Assembly: GCA_027604705.1 (NCBI GenBank)
Contig: JADHYV010000021.1
Coordinates: 292,546-356,545, forward strand
Length of the DNA: 64,000 bases
Reading direction: 5' to 3'
DNA from: Allomyces arbusculus
Taxonomy: Eukaryota; Blastocladiomycota; Blastocladiomycetes; Blastocladiales; Blastocladiaceae
Shown one piece after another: positions 11,787 through 24,200 of the stretch. How positions within the stretch are numbered: position 1 is the stretch's first letter; the number at the start of each line of letters is the position of its first letter. A program made the translations under genes and the position numbers. The notes under the pieces are model-generated. The model saw nothing but the letters and a program-made list of their open reading frames with translations. It was not told the DNA's origin and ran no database searches.

Positions 11787-12609
11787 TCAATCGTACTTTT
11801 GCTTGCCCGTCTCGGAAATCACGCAAACGTGGTCGAGGTCACGGAAGATTTCGTTGTAGTCGAGGCAGTAGCCGACAATAAACTGGTCCGGGATCTCAAC
11901 GCCGACATAGTCCGGGATGTACCCGACCGACTTGGGCGTGCGCTTGAGGAAGAGCGAGACGACGCGCACCGACGCCGGCTGGTACTCGGCAAGCTTGGCG
12001 AGCAGTGCGGTCATGGTCGCACCCGTGTCGATAATGTCCTCGACGAGCAGCAGGTGCTTGCCCTTGAGGTCTCGCAGCTCCTGCTCGGTGTAGGAAATGG
12101 TCACGTTGCCCGACGACTTGTCGCCCTCGTACGACTTGACCTTGATGAAGTCGAGCTGCATCGGCAGGTTCTGGCCCGCCGCGTTGGTGCACTTCTTGAG
12201 CCGGTTGACGAGGTCTAGATAGAGGAGCAGCACGGGGTTGTCAGTTCTGCGAGTCGTTTTGGGTCGAATATGGTCAAATAAATAAAGAGAGCACGCACCA
12301 GCAAAGAATGCGTGACCGCCCTTGAGAATGCAGCAAACGGCTACGGAAAAAAGCGAATTTGGCGATGAGCACCCATGAACGATGGCTGAACTTCGAAAAG
12401 GGCCAGAACGCAAGCGTACTCAGCGGGCCCTCCGTATCCGCGGCAATTTCGTTTGCCAGCTTCTCGACGCGGTCCATGATCATGCCGTGCGGGATGAGCA
12501 CGCGCTCGACATCGTCCTTGTAGTGGCTCGGAATCACAAAGTGGCGGAGCGAGAAGCCGGGCTCCTCGTCCCCAATCACAATCCAGTTCTTGCTCTGGTC
12601 GGCGGCCAT
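11787..12609 (-). CDS. HPT1: Hypoxanthine-guanine phosphoribosyltransferase
   Basis: Exons 12609-12420, 12340-12299 (42 nt) and 12214-11787 encode 219 residues, the usual HGPRT size. The spliced product has the N-terminal EEPGFSLRHFVIPSHY, IPHGMIMDRVEKLA, CCILKGGHAFFADL (built across two introns), the PRPP-binding signature VEDIIDTGATM near residue 135, and the C-terminal FRDLDHVCVISETG. The enzyme salvages hypoxanthine and guanine to IMP and GMP using PRPP, in the cytosol. The protein resembles animal HPRT more than short yeast Hpt1 in its domain length and motifs. The start matches the family's beginning; upstream in-frame ATGs extend into what I take as the 5' UTR. Confidence 0.94.
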
Positions 12610-13276
12610 GGTTGCGCGAGAGCTGGTGACATGACCGTGGGGCGTGTTGTCGACGGTGAGCAACACAGAACGGGGCGAGAAGGTACAAAAGGTGCGCAGG
12701 GGGAGGCCCATCCCGGCCATGGACAGAATCGAATTCAAGTCGCCCGTGCTCATCATGGTAGGTGGTGGTCGTGCATTCGGGACCTTACCTTGCAGCGTGA
12801 GCGTAAGCGGGGCGGACAGGCGGGCGGGAGCAGGAGCGTCTGCTGCCGGTCTGTGCGGCTGGTTCCTGCCGACCAGCTTGGACTGGGTTCGGCTTGTTGT
12901 TGGTCGAGGCGTTGCCCGGATTTGCAAGCCGTTTGAGTCGCGATCAAGTCGAGCTGAAGGAGGTGGCTGGGGGGAAAAGTGGGCCCTGGGTCTTGAGCGT
13001 GCGCACGACGCGCTCGCCTGACTTGGCTGCCACAGCCATCAACAGGCGTCTGCGCCACCAACGAACGCTCGCAAACACTTTTCCGACGCTTCCAACTCTG
13101 CTTGAATCGGCCTCAACCGGCATCGACAACATCAACCTCACTCGACGGGACCAGCAAAATCGCGCTGCAGTATACCGACACTTGGAGCACGGCACGACGC
13201 GGGACCGACTTGCGGACCCGACATTGACCTGGTGTAACTGTGAAAACGGCTCCAATCGAGCAGCAAAGCATCAATC
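12610..13276. other. Divergent intergenic region, HGPRT / lipase
   Basis: 667 bp between divergent starts. Frames within it are low-complexity and not supported as genes. It presumably carries both promoters and 5' UTRs; no TATA box is evident. Confidence 0.4.
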
Positions 13277-15167
13277 ATGGCCAATCCCAACTTGCCGTCG
13301 CTCACGACACTTGTCCGATCGTGGTGCCTGAACGTGCTCGCGCGCCCGCGGCCTACCCTACATGCGACATCGAGTCTGGCCGCTTCGCGCATGGCGGCAG
13401 AAGCAGCAACGGCGGCAGCAGTCAACGCAGCGCACCAGCACCAGCCCGAATCTCGGCCTGTTGATGCCAAGGCAGAAAAGTGGAGCCATCTCGCCCAAGC
13501 ACCCGGACCGGCCAGCACAGCACACCACGACGAACCCACCATGCCCGATCTGCGTTACCCACCCGAAGCTCCGTCTGCTCCTCACAACAACGGCTACCAG
13601 CGCCAACGCCCGCCGCGATCCGATGACCGAGCGCGGCGAGAATCGGATCAGGACCCACCGGGTCGATCGGCCGGGTCCGCTGCTCTACTTATCGGTGCTG
13701 CCGCTGCAGCGCATGCTTCGCAGAGCACGTCCGGGTCTAGCACCGATGCTGGCGCACCGCGCGCTGTCGTCGTCACGGAAGCTGCTGCCGTCATGACGCC
13801 GCCGCCAATTGTCGTGTCGGGAACTATGCCGTCGTCGCAAGAGGACTCAATGGAACTGGCCGTGGCGCCCGCCGTGGCGCTCGATTTTGGACTTGCGGCG
13901 GCCGACGCGATGCCGCAGCAGCAGCGATACCACGAATATCGCGTCGCACCGCACTACCATGCGCCTATCCATCCGGTTGTGCTCTGTCACGGGCTATTTG
14001 GGTTCGACAAGATTGTGCGTATGCGGATTGATTCGCTCCCCTTCGTTCAACGCTGCTGACAGCGATGGTCCTCATCAACAGGGACCAGAATCGTTCCCAC
14101 ATCTCCAGGTGCACTACTGGCGCGGCATCTCGGACGCGCTGCGCGATATTGGGTGTCAGGTGTGGATTGCGCGCGTGCCAAGGTACTGATTACATTCAGA
14201 AGACCGTCGGGCTCGCTTGGCTCTTTTTTTTTGCTTTCGCATCGCATCAACACTCTCGCTCTCTCGGTTTTTTACTTTGGTCCTGTTTGCTCTAGTGGAA
14301 CGGCAACCTGACACGAGACGGCCACCCTCTTTTTTTTCTTTTCTTTTCAGTACCGGCAGCGTGCATACGCGTGCAGAAGCACTTCGCAATCTCTTGCAGC
14401 GCAACAACCTGACGCATGTGAACATGGTCGCGCACTCGATGGTGCGTTTCGTCCAAACTCGCAATTTTTTATTGCGCGCAACTTCCTCACCCCTTCCATT
14501 CTCGGCTAACAGGGCGGTCTCGACTGCCGATACCTCGTGTCGCGACTTGGCCTCCCGACCGACACGCACGTGCACTCGCTCACTACCATTTCGACGCCGC
14601 ACCGCGGATCGCCCGTCATGGACTGGTTCGCGTCGGTGCTCGGGCTCGGTAAGGAGCTTGGGCTTGGAGACGACCATCCTCACTCGGTGGCGTTGCGACA
14701 GCTTGATCCGTATGCAACGCACCCTCTCGCGCGGCTCATGCGCGCGCTCGATTTCCCGGCTTACGGCCACTTGACGACGTGGTACGCCGAGCACCTGTTC
14801 AACCCGAACGTCCCAGACGTGCCGGACGTGCAGTACTACTCGTACGGCGCGAGCTATCCGATCCCAGTCTACGCACCGCTGCGGATTCCGTACGAGGTGA
14901 TCAAGGCCCGCGAGGGCGAGAACGACGGGATGGTCAGCATCGAGAGCGCCAAGTGGGGCACGTATCTCGGCACGGTACCCGCAGACCATTGGGGGTTGAA
15001 CAACCGGTGCGTTGGTCACTTTATTTGAGCTACTCGCATGAACAATTGTGCAGACTGATCCGACGCGTCGGAACTCCAGGTGGCTCTCGTCCAAGCTCAA
15101 CCCCGAGTTTGACGCGGTCGGGTTCTACCTAAGCGTCGCAACCAAGTTGTGGAAGGAGGGGCTCTGA
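13277..15167 (+). CDS. Alpha/beta-hydrolase lipase
   Basis: Exons 13277-14014, 14082-14182, 14351-14441, 14513-15006 and 15080-15167 encode 503 residues. The lipase domain starts near residue 230: HPVVLCHGLFGFDKIGP (oxyanion loop), then VHYWRGISDALRDIGCQVW, the nucleophile elbow VAHSMGGLDCRYL (Ser about 309), NDGMVS (Asp about 450) and ADHWGLNNRW (His about 469). This order is that of bacterial-type triacylglycerol lipases. The first Gly of GxSxG is Ala, as in Bacillus family I.4 lipases. The first 230 residues are disordered (Ala, Pro, Ser, Gln) with one Ala-rich hydrophobic patch near residue 138; no standard signal peptide is visible, so location is unclear. Intron 2 (168 nt) has a strong poly-T/C tract. 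Confidence 0.88.
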
Positions 15168-17368
15168 GCGGCGTCAGGTTTTGGCACCGTCGATTGTGGG
15201 CGTGCGACGCCCTAGACCGTTAAGCGTAGACCGTTTGGTACGTGCGTCGTCGGTCAATATTTTGGCCACAACCTCCTTCTCACTTGCATTGTTCGTGACT
15301 TCATAGCCTTGAATCGCGGTCGGCTCATCACTTCCTGTCGTACGCGATGGAAGGGTCTGTCGAATATCAGCCAGCACAACTCGTGGCCATCGAGTCTCGG
15401 TCGCTGTTTCGTCAATGAAGCGGTTTTGTTGTCCACCGATTGCGCACGCGTCCAATGTCATGGTGCCAGCCATCACGTACATCGACCTCGCGCGCTCACA
15501 GGTTCCTCGATTACGCGTCCTTCTTGGCCGTTCACACTGCTCCCAGCTACTCTTGCGGCCGTTGCTGCAGTGCCAGGTCTCGCCGCATCGGACACTCGCC
15601 GACGCAACTCATTGATCGCGTGCACCGACGACAGTACCCATGCTCGTCGCAACCCTCACAACCAGACCGATAACCCGTAACGCTCGATCACGAGCAATCA
15701 AACGAAGTCGCACCTTCCTCGTCCGCCCAACAGTGGTCGCCGCCGTTGTCGTCGGCATATTCACCAACCACGCTGTACCCATGGCTGCAACGGTCAGCAC
15801 CGCGTTGTCAACCATCACGCTCACAGTCGAACTGAAGAGCGCTTAACCTCCTCGATCACACGCCGTCATTGTCCACCACCGGGTAGCCACTCACGCTTCC
15901 TCCTGTTCTCGCTGTCGCGACTGCCACCCTCGCGCCGCTGCGCTCATCACATCCGCGACCACGAGAACGTGGAAACGAGCGTCCTCGCAGCGACTCGCTC
16001 AACCTTGTCTTGACTTTTCAGCGACGCCATCGTCGCCATCACTGTTGCGCGACGCGCCGTTGCGCGCCAAGGACGAGGTGGAGAAACGTGGGTTCACATC
16101 CTCCACCTCGCCTCGCGCATCCTTGCCGTGCCTCTGTTCATTGGGTCGTTTGAAGCGTCCCGCCCGCGTGGTCCACCTTCTGTCCGCGATGCTTTGGCGA
16201 ATTGGCGTGCCATGGACCGCTGCGGTGTGTAGGCGCGACCAGCGCGGACCTGTGACCGGTGGTGATGATTTATTGCGGAGAAGACTTGCCATTTGTGCCA
16301 ACTCCCGCAGGGTCAACCGGCCGGTGGGGTTTGCTAGAACACGTTTGTCGGCATGTCCGTAGCTTCGCCGGCTAGCCGTGGGGAAAGAGGTGGACCGCAG
16401 GGCCCAGTTCTCATTCCCCCCGCACTCGCAAGCAAACACGCGCGTGCACGCGGAAAGTCGCAAAAGCGGCGCAACCGACCTGGTTTGCCACCGCCACTCG
16501 CGACAATTTGCGACGTGGACGACGGGGTCGGCGTGAGGGCTCCGATGGGAACGGTTTCTGGCTCTGCCTGGGAAGCGAAGCGCCTTCAAAACGATGCTGA
16601 ACGGTGTCGCGACGGAGGGTCGCACGAGCAAGAACACGTTTGCGAGCTGGGCTGCTTGAACGAAAAAATGAATTCTGGGTGACGCGTGCGGACGCGAGGG
16701 GAGCTCAAAAACACGAGTGCATGGTGGGTGCGCCACGGCGACCCAAAAGAACTGCGACGCCTACACCGCCTCAAACCCACACCGAAAACGAGCCGAGGTC
16801 CGCGGCTGCAAGTCGAAAAACGTTTTCTTGGAGCATTCGGGCGCCACGATTGGTTGGCAGGCCGGCTGTCCGCCCATGCACCCAGCTGCAATATTCCTTT
16901 TGCCTCGTTCTGCATGGCCGTTACGCGTACAGCACCCTTCTGTTTCCACCGTTCGAGAAACGAACGAGTGAATCCAAGTCAAAGCAGAAAATTATGATGG
17001 CGGGGCGCGGCGACCCACCAACCATCATCCAAACGCACCCCCTTCACGAGTTCGCTTGGCCCACACGGCGCGCCTCCTCGACTCGCACTTTGGCGGGCAC
17101 AATCTTGGCCCACGACGAAGTCGCAGTGCAAGCTGGCAACCCGCAGCGTATAAGTAGTTCCGCGCCCCTAGCGACCCCGTCCAGTTTTCCTTGTCCCAGC
17201 TTGCGTCGTCGCTCGACTTGTCCAACCAGTCTCTCTAGCCTTTCTATCGCGCGACCCCGCACCCGACCGTCGGCACCTTGACCCACGCGGCCGCCGTCTC
17301 CACCAACAAATACCAACTCGCTCTCTACCTGCTCCTCGATACCGCCCGCCCCGAGCCCGTCCATCACC
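15168..17368. other. 2.2-kb stretch with no supported gene
   Basis: Between the lipase stop and the phosphate-transporter start. Frames here (for example 15309-15680, 15640-15846 with a hydrophobic run, 15999-16736 on minus) neither match known families nor join through convincing introns. The last few hundred bases are probably promoter and 5' UTR of the transporter. Confidence 0.4.
17149..17156 (+). promoter_or_regulatory. Possible TATA element of the phosphate transporter
   Basis: TATAAGTA lies about 213 bp upstream of the ATG at 17369 in a CT-rich leader. Position is compatible with a core promoter and long 5' UTR; not otherwise supported. Confidence 0.3.
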
Positions 17369-19856
17369 ATGGCTGCCGAGTTCTCGCAGCTCGACCGGCA
17401 AAAGTTCAATCGCTTCCATCTCAAGACGATTGTCGTCTCGGGAATTGGCTTCTTTACCGATGCGTTCGACGTAAGTGTGCCGCTCATGTTGTTTAAGGCG
17501 TTGGTGGCGTTGTTGCTGCTCGTTCTCGAGCTCGCAGCTCGCTCGTCGCGAAACGCCCCACTTTGATGTCAACTTGATTTCGACTTTGCTGACGAGTGAA
17601 TCTTGCTCGCGACCTGGTAGATTTTCGTCATCAACTTGGCCATCCCGATGATTGCCTTCACTTGGTACTTTACCGAGAAGAAGGACATTGGCAAGGCCAA
17701 CCACATGCCTGTACGTTTGTAGCTGACGATGACGTTCATTCTGGACGTTCGACGACGGGAAACTGATCGCGTGTTTGTGAAACAATTCTAGTCGATCGAG
17801 ACGTCGTTGCTCAAGGCCTCGACCCAGGTCGGCACGCTCATTGGCCAGCTGCTCTTTGGTTACCTGGCCGACAAGCTTGGGCGCAAGTCCATGTACGGTC
17901 TCGTGCTTGGTATCATGATTGGTGCGTTTGCGCTTGCTCAAGGCAACTCGCTGTCGCTTTTTTACACGATGACTGACCACGCCCTCTCTCTCCCGCTCCA
18001 GTCTGCACGTTCAACACGGCGCTCGCGGCCCCAACCATCTCTTTCTCGATTGGCGCTGTCTTGATCTTCTGGCGATTGATTCTCGGCGTTGGGATCGGTG
18101 GAGATTACCCTATCTCAGCCGTGATCACGTCCGAGTTCGCGTCGGTGCACACGCGCGGTCTCATGGTCGCGGCCGTGTTCGCCATGCAGGGGCTTGGGAT
18201 CTTGGTCGCGTCGCTCTGCGCGATCATTGTCCTCGCCGCGTTCCGCCCGATTCTCGTGCCTGACCACGAGGGTACCGTCTACATCAAGTACCTCGACAAC
18301 GTCTGGCGCCTGCTCTTCTTCCTCGGTATGTTCATCGCGACGCACCGCGACCATGCCCCCCGGGCGGCGGGCCCCGCGCCGCCCCCAACCCCCCCGGGAG
18401 GGGGGGGCGGCGGCGTGGGGGGGACTGGGCGNNNNNNNNNNTTTTCCTGTTTTTGTTCAGCGGTGTGCTCCGTGACACTACCTGACCCCCCCCCCCCCCC
18501 CCGCCCCCTGCCCGCCGCTTTCTGGCACCGATCGGACACTCGACCTATTTCCCTCCATCCATAACCGCTTGTTTTGCACTCCTAACAATTTTGTAATTCG
18601 GCAAACCAGGAATTGTCCCTGCGATGCTTGCGGTCTACTGGCGACTGCAGATCCCCGAAACGCCGCGCTTTACGGCCGCTCAGGGCGACAAGGAGGCCGC
18701 TATGAAGGATTTGCAGAAGGTTGCGAACGAAATGGGCCAGATTGAGGGCGATATCCAGCTGCAAACTGCTGGTTCGTCGTCGGCGGCCGCCGAAGTCGCG
18801 ATCCCGCTCACGTCGTCGGCGCCCGTGATTCTCGAGGACAAGTACGCGCACCTGACGTTCGGGCAAGTGTTTGGCAACTGGAAGAACGGCAAGGTTCTCT
18901 TCGCCACGGCGGCGTGCTGGTTCCTGCTCGACGTCGGTTTCTACGGTGTGCAACTCAACCAGTCGGACGTGCTCAAGGTACTCAACGCCTGCGCGACTTG
19001 GCCACCGGGATCCGACCTGATCACTCACACATTTCGTGTCGTCACCACCAGTACATGGGCTACGGCAAGGGCGAGACCGCCTACGACTACTTCTTCAGTC
19101 TCGCGCTCGGCAACCTGATCCTGTCGCTGTGCGGTACTGTGCCTGGCTACTGGTTCACGGTCTTCACGATCGAGAAGCTCGGCCGCGTCAAGATCCAGCT
19201 CATGGGCTTCACGTTCCTGACCATCATTTTCATTGTCCTGGTACGTTCTGGCTGTGGCTTTGACCGTGGGGTGATCACACTCGACCGTCAGACCTCGGAC
19301 CGAACCCAAACTGACCCCGGCTGTCTCCATTCACCCACCAATAGACCGCCGCGTTCGATTCGCTCCGGGGCACGACCGGGTTTTTCGTGTTGTTCGTGCT
19401 TGCGAACTTCTTCTTTAACTTGTACGTGTCCCTTCGTCTCCCTTCCCCCCCTCTCGCCCGCGGACGTGATGGACGGAGCGCTGACCGTTTTCCGCCGATT
19501 TCCGACCGTCTAGTGGCCCGAACTCGACCACGTTTATCCTGCCCGCCGAACTGTTCCCCACCAAGTTCCGGTCCACCTGCCACGGCATTTCGGCTGGTGC
19601 AGGCAAACTCGGCGCGATCATTGCCGCGTTCGGTTTCGACCAAATCAAGGGCAAGAACGGCGAGAATATGTGGGTGATTCTCCTCATCTTCTCCGTATGC
19701 ATGGCAGCGGGCCTGGTTTGCACTTTCCTCATTCCGGAGACCAAGGGCAAGACGCTCGAGGAGCTGTCGAACCTGTTCTACTCGCCCGAGGTGGTCGAAA
19801 AGTACGGGCCCGCGCCTGTCGAGTACTCGGCCAAGGGCGACAAGGACGACGAGTAG
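17369..19856 (+). CDS. PHO84: High-affinity inorganic phosphate transporter, PHO84-like MFS
   Basis: Exons 17369-17470, 17621-17710, 17792-17921, 18002-18325, 18610-18977, 19052-19240, 19345-19421 and 19514-19856 encode 540 residues, normal for phosphate:H+ symporters. Seen in order: GIGFFTDAFDIFVINL (TM1), TQVGTLIGQLLFGYLADKLG, the phosphate-permease signature GVGIGGDYPISAVITSEF, IPETPRF before the central cytosolic loop, and NFGPNSTTFILPAELFPTKF followed by STCHGISAGAGKLGA in the second half. The central loop (about residues 235-310) is Ala/Ser-rich. It should import Pi at the plasma membrane. Intron 4 (18326-18609) contains the assembly gap, so its true length is unknown, but the flanking exons join in frame. 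Confidence 0.93.
18432..18441. other. Assembly gap (10 N)
   Basis: Ten N inside intron 4 of the phosphate transporter, flanked by G-rich (18400-18431) and C-rich (18487-18502) homopolymer-like sequence that probably blocked assembly. The N count is likely nominal. Confidence 0.95.
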
Positions 19857-20377
19857 GGGAAGGAAGCTCGCCTACGTCCTTGCCTGTGCGCTGCGCGAAC
19901 GCCGCCGAGTATTGGCGTCGGCGCTGCGATCGCTGTTGTGCTTTTCTATGCATTGACCGTTTGTTTGCCTTGATTGTGTGTTGTTTTCCTTCTCTTGGGG
20001 CTGTAAATACATTTGATGAACCGGGGTGCGGAAGTGCTCTCCCCCCACGTTCCTGATTTTTTGAGCCTCATCATTTTGCATGACGTGGACTTTGGCAGAA
20101 CAATCACAAGCCGCCTGGCCGACATTGAAAGAGTCTCTTCTTCATGGCTGGACGGACACACGGTGATGCATGCGTAACAGCCGCAAGCCACCATACATGC
20201 CAAGGCCTTAAAGATTATGGAGTTCTGGATGATGCGTGCAACTGCAACGGGAGCCGATGAACTTGAGTGAGCCTGACGGATCAGTGGGCCTGAGGTAATT
20301 CCTCATAGCACCGGCCAAAGCAATTCCTCATAGCACCGGCCAAAGCAATCACTATTTGGTCGACTGGGTGGACAGAG
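19857..20377. other. Intergenic, 3' region of phosphate transporter
   Basis: No gene supported. It contains the two-copy tandem repeat at 20297-20346. Confidence 0.5.
20297..20346. repeat. 25-bp direct tandem repeat, two copies
   Basis: The 25-bp unit starting AATTCCTCATAGCACCGGCC occurs twice without spacer (20297-20321 and 20322-20346). The copies are identical, suggesting recent duplication. It lies between the transporter and the F-box relic and has no coding role that I can see. Confidence 0.9.
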
Positions 20378-20840
20378 TCAAGTGCGACGTTCCAGTGAAC
20401 ATTTGATTACTCGTCGCGGCCGCCCAAATTCAGCAAAATTTCGCAGCAGCCGCACGAGTGAGCGGTGATAGTTCCGAGGTCGCAGGATGGGATGCAAGCG
20501 TGGGGGTGCGTAGGCGCAGAGGTCAGGGCAGTCATCATAGACAAACCCGCCAATCGTGTCCACATGAACTTGAACGATCCCAAGCGGTGTGTCGTCACCC
20601 TCCCAAATCGTCCCGTACGCGCTTCGCGGAAGCGGCGTGTGCGGATGAGGTACGCAGGCACGGCGCGTAGAGAGCAGGCGCAGCAAGCGCCAGATGCACT
20701 AGAGCGAGCTTGTCGCGCGAGAAATCGATGTCAAAAAACTGCGTGATCTGGAACAGGGCAATGGCAGGCAGCTCCTAAAGTCATTTTGAGCTGCGTGGAG
20801 CAACAGTTTCGTTGGTCGTGACGGTGTTGATGTTGCTCAT
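20378..20840 (-). pseudogene. F-box-like family relic with in-frame stops
   Basis: From an ATG at 20840 the minus strand reads MSNINTVTTNETVAPRSSK, then a stop, one residue and another stop, and continues in the same frame with ELPAIALFQITQFF and VHLALAAPALYAPCLR. After that the likely reading moves to another frame (YLIRTRRFREARTGRF and beyond), ending near 20378-20407. The conserved block is clearly related to the 4133-4526 relic. Stops and frameshift indicate a dead gene. Confidence 0.55.
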
Positions 20841-21268
20841 AGAGATATCCCGGAAAGTGAGGAGGACGTCGTGCAGCTGAAATCGTGAATTGGGGACACT
20901 GGGAAGCCAGCGGGAGCGCTGTCGTCGCGGTGTGCCATCGCTGTGAGCAAAAGAGTTTGAGGAACGGCGAAGGACATGAACGGAACAGCGATCAGCACCA
21001 AACGTGACCGCGTCCATCATTTCTCGACAAAAATCACCCTTGACCCTGGCTCCTCCTGCTGCTGCTGCTGCCTGAATCAACGATTCCCCCACCTTCCTCA
21101 GTTTCCAGCACCCTCCAACTTCGCGCACTCTCTTTCTCTGCGCATCCCGCACCATTTCGTGTGGAGTGGAGGCCACGCGGCAAGTCAAGTCTGACCACGC
21201 GGCCTCATGCAGCGACCGCAAAAGTGATCTCCAGCTGGTCGACCGGTTGTGACCTTCAAGCCCGCATC
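20841..21268. other. Intergenic between F-box relic and coiled-coil gene
   Basis: 428 bp with no supported gene; presumably the promoter and 5' UTR of the coiled-coil gene that starts at 21269. Confidence 0.4.
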
Positions 21269-24200
21269 ATGCCGCCGACCGCTACCACGTCGGCATCTCT
21301 TTCGCGGTCCGGCACCCGCGCAGCGCCAACGAGACCGGGCAGCGCGCACCTCGTGCCCCGCACCGGCCCTGCTCTCGCCACCACCAAAATGCCCGCCCCC
21401 ACCTCCCCAAGCAAGCCCGCTCGTCCGCCCGCTTTCAGCGGCAGCAAAATCTCTCGCCCGGCCTCGTCAAGCCCAACCAAATCCACCCGACCAGCATCCA
21501 CGTCGCGTGCCGCATCTTCAACGCTCCCGCACCGTCGCGCGACCCCCACCGAGCGCGCGGAACAAGCGCACTGGGCTGATTTCTACCGCGAGTACAATGA
21601 CGGGCTCGCGAGTATCGACCGGGTCTTGGGCGCATTGCAGACGGCGCAGTCGACGACGCGCGGGAAACCCGCGCGGTTAAGCGTCGATCGACTGATGGCG
21701 AATGTCGCGCCGGCAGAGCTGGATGTCGAGGTGGACGGCACGCCGGGAGAGCCGGCGATTGTCGTGTCGCGGTACGCGTCCGAGGCCGAGCAGCTCGCGC
21801 GTGATGCGCGCGATGCGCAGGAGGAGGACGAAGGTGGCGCGACCGATCGCAGCGTGACGCCCGTCGCGGAAAAGGCGTCGTATCGGGACTTGGACGAGCG
21901 CATGTCGCCGGTGCGCGCGGCGGACCGGGTGGCGAGTATTGGCGTACTTCATGTACGTTCGCGACGCGGCCCCTTTGATCGGCGATGTTGATAGCATGCT
22001 GACGCTCTGCCCTTTGTCGCGAATAGCACGACACGACGCGCACCGCATCGGCCGCCGCGCCCGTGCCCGCCGCGTCCCCCGCCCTCTCCACGTCCGCGTC
22101 CCCGTCCAAGGCGCACATCACCACGTCCAAGATGAACCTCGGCGCGCTCTTCGCGCCGTACAGCGGCGACGCCGACCCAGCCGATCGTCACCCGCGCGCG
22201 TCGTCGGCACGCCCCGCGCGCACCCCGTCTCCCTCGACTTCCCACCTCACCCCACGCACTTCCCCACCCCAGACCGCCCGTTCACGCACCCCCTCGCCCA
22301 CCCCGACCCCCACTCCGGCGCCCGCCAACGCCGACACCGCCGCGGTTATCCGCCTGCAGAAACGGCTCGCTGAAAAGAACACGACCATCTCGAACCTGCA
22401 CTTCCGCTTACGTCAACTCGAGCGCGAAGTGCAGTGGACGCGCGTACAAGCCCAAGCCGCGGCGGGCCGGTCGGCCGCCGACGCGGGGGACCCGGCGTTA
22501 CGTGACCGCGTGCGTGCGGCCGAGGCCCGGCTTGCGCAGGACGCGCGGGATTTACATGCCCTGAATGCGCAGAACGAGATTTTAAGGGCAGAGAACCGCC
22601 GGCTGATTGAGCAGCGGATTGCTGCGGGGAGTCCCGCCACGGCCGCTGCGCCGACGCCGACGCCGGCACCAGTGGTGCAGGTGGTGCAGGGGTGGACGCC
22701 GAACCTGGCACTCGCGGCGCATACGGCGACGGCGATTCGGAATTGCCAAGCGGCGGGGGTGATGAGCACACATTTCCCGCGCTTCGCGCCGGTGCTCGCA
22801 CGCGCGGCGGCGGTCGCCGAGGCCGCGTCGGCCGGCGCGGATGCGAGGGCGTGGGAAGAGGCCGTGCACCGGACGTTGGTCGAGCTGGCGGGCGCGGTCA
22901 CCGCGCACTTGGCGGATCTCGCGCGCGATGAGCAGGACCGCGCGGCCAAGGCACGGTTGCCGGCGAGTCGCGAGAGTGTTGAAGCCGGGAGTGTCGACGC
23001 GTTGGACCGCAGCGTGCAGTGTGTCGTACCGCTGACGAAGAACGTGGCGACCGCGACGGTGACCGCAGAAGTCGCGACGGTGAAAGTCGGCACGGCGAGT
23101 GTTGGTGTCGCGAGTGTCGGGACAATGGCAACGGCGCCGGCAACGACGGTCGGGATCGGCACGTCCATGACCGCGTTCTCGACCGAGACGGCAACGCAGC
23201 TCGACTCGGTCCCACTGCGCTCGATTGCCGCTGCGGGCACTATGACCGACACGGACCCGGCAGCTGCCGCACACGACGCCGTCGACCGGATGCGTGCGCA
23301 CCTCAAAGTGACCTCGCCGGTACCCGTGCCCCGCCCGCATTCCGGCGGTGCCCGGTCTCCCGCTGCCGACGACGAGACCGCCGTTGACCGACTGGTCCTG
23401 CAACTGATGGCGCTCAAGCAAGAGAACGAAGTGCTGCGCGCCAAGACACGGCGCAAGCACAAGCACCACAAGAAAACAGAGTCCAAGGCGCCCTCGAATC
23501 CCGACCCGCACGTGCATGCCATGGACGAGTTGCGCGCGGCGGTCATCGCGCTCGAAGCGCGGCTCGCGCACCCACCGACGCCCACTGCGGCGGCGGCGGC
23601 GGCGGTGCCGAAACCGCCAGCAATGGTCACGGTCGCGACGGGCCCGTCATTTATTGCTCCCACCGCCTCCGACTCAGACGCCTCTGGCCCGGACGACGAC
23701 GACGACAACGACGTCGCGTGGGACCTGCCACACCAAAAAATCGAGATTCACGGCGGCGCCGCCTCCCCCGTCGCGCCGGGGGCCACGGACATGTCCTTTG
23801 TCGCGGTCGCCGACATGGCGCCGCTGCTGCGGCAAATCGGCACGCTCGCGCAGGCCAACCACGATCTCCTCGCGCGGCAGGCCGAGCTGGAACAGTTGCT
23901 CGCCGACGCGCGCGACGACGCGCCGCTGCGCAAAGTGCACCTCGAGTACGAGTCGAAGCTCGCCGACTTGGCGGACCAGTTGAGCGCGGCGCAGAACCAG
24001 GCGACGAGCTTGGCGACGGCGGTTCCGCAATTGGCCAACGAAATCGAGGCGCGCGACCGGGCGATTGCGAGTTTGCGCGCAGCGCTGGAAGGGACCGAGG
24101 CGAGGGTTGTCGGCGACGACGTGGAGCGGCGGATTGCGGCATTGCATGCGGCGGTTGCCGAGCAGCACCGCGCGGCCGAGACGGTCTGGGAGCAGGTCCG

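Noticed and set aside
22413-23708. 431-codon minus frame
   Set aside because: Shadow of the coiled-coil gene, Ser/Ala/Arg/Cys-rich without structure.
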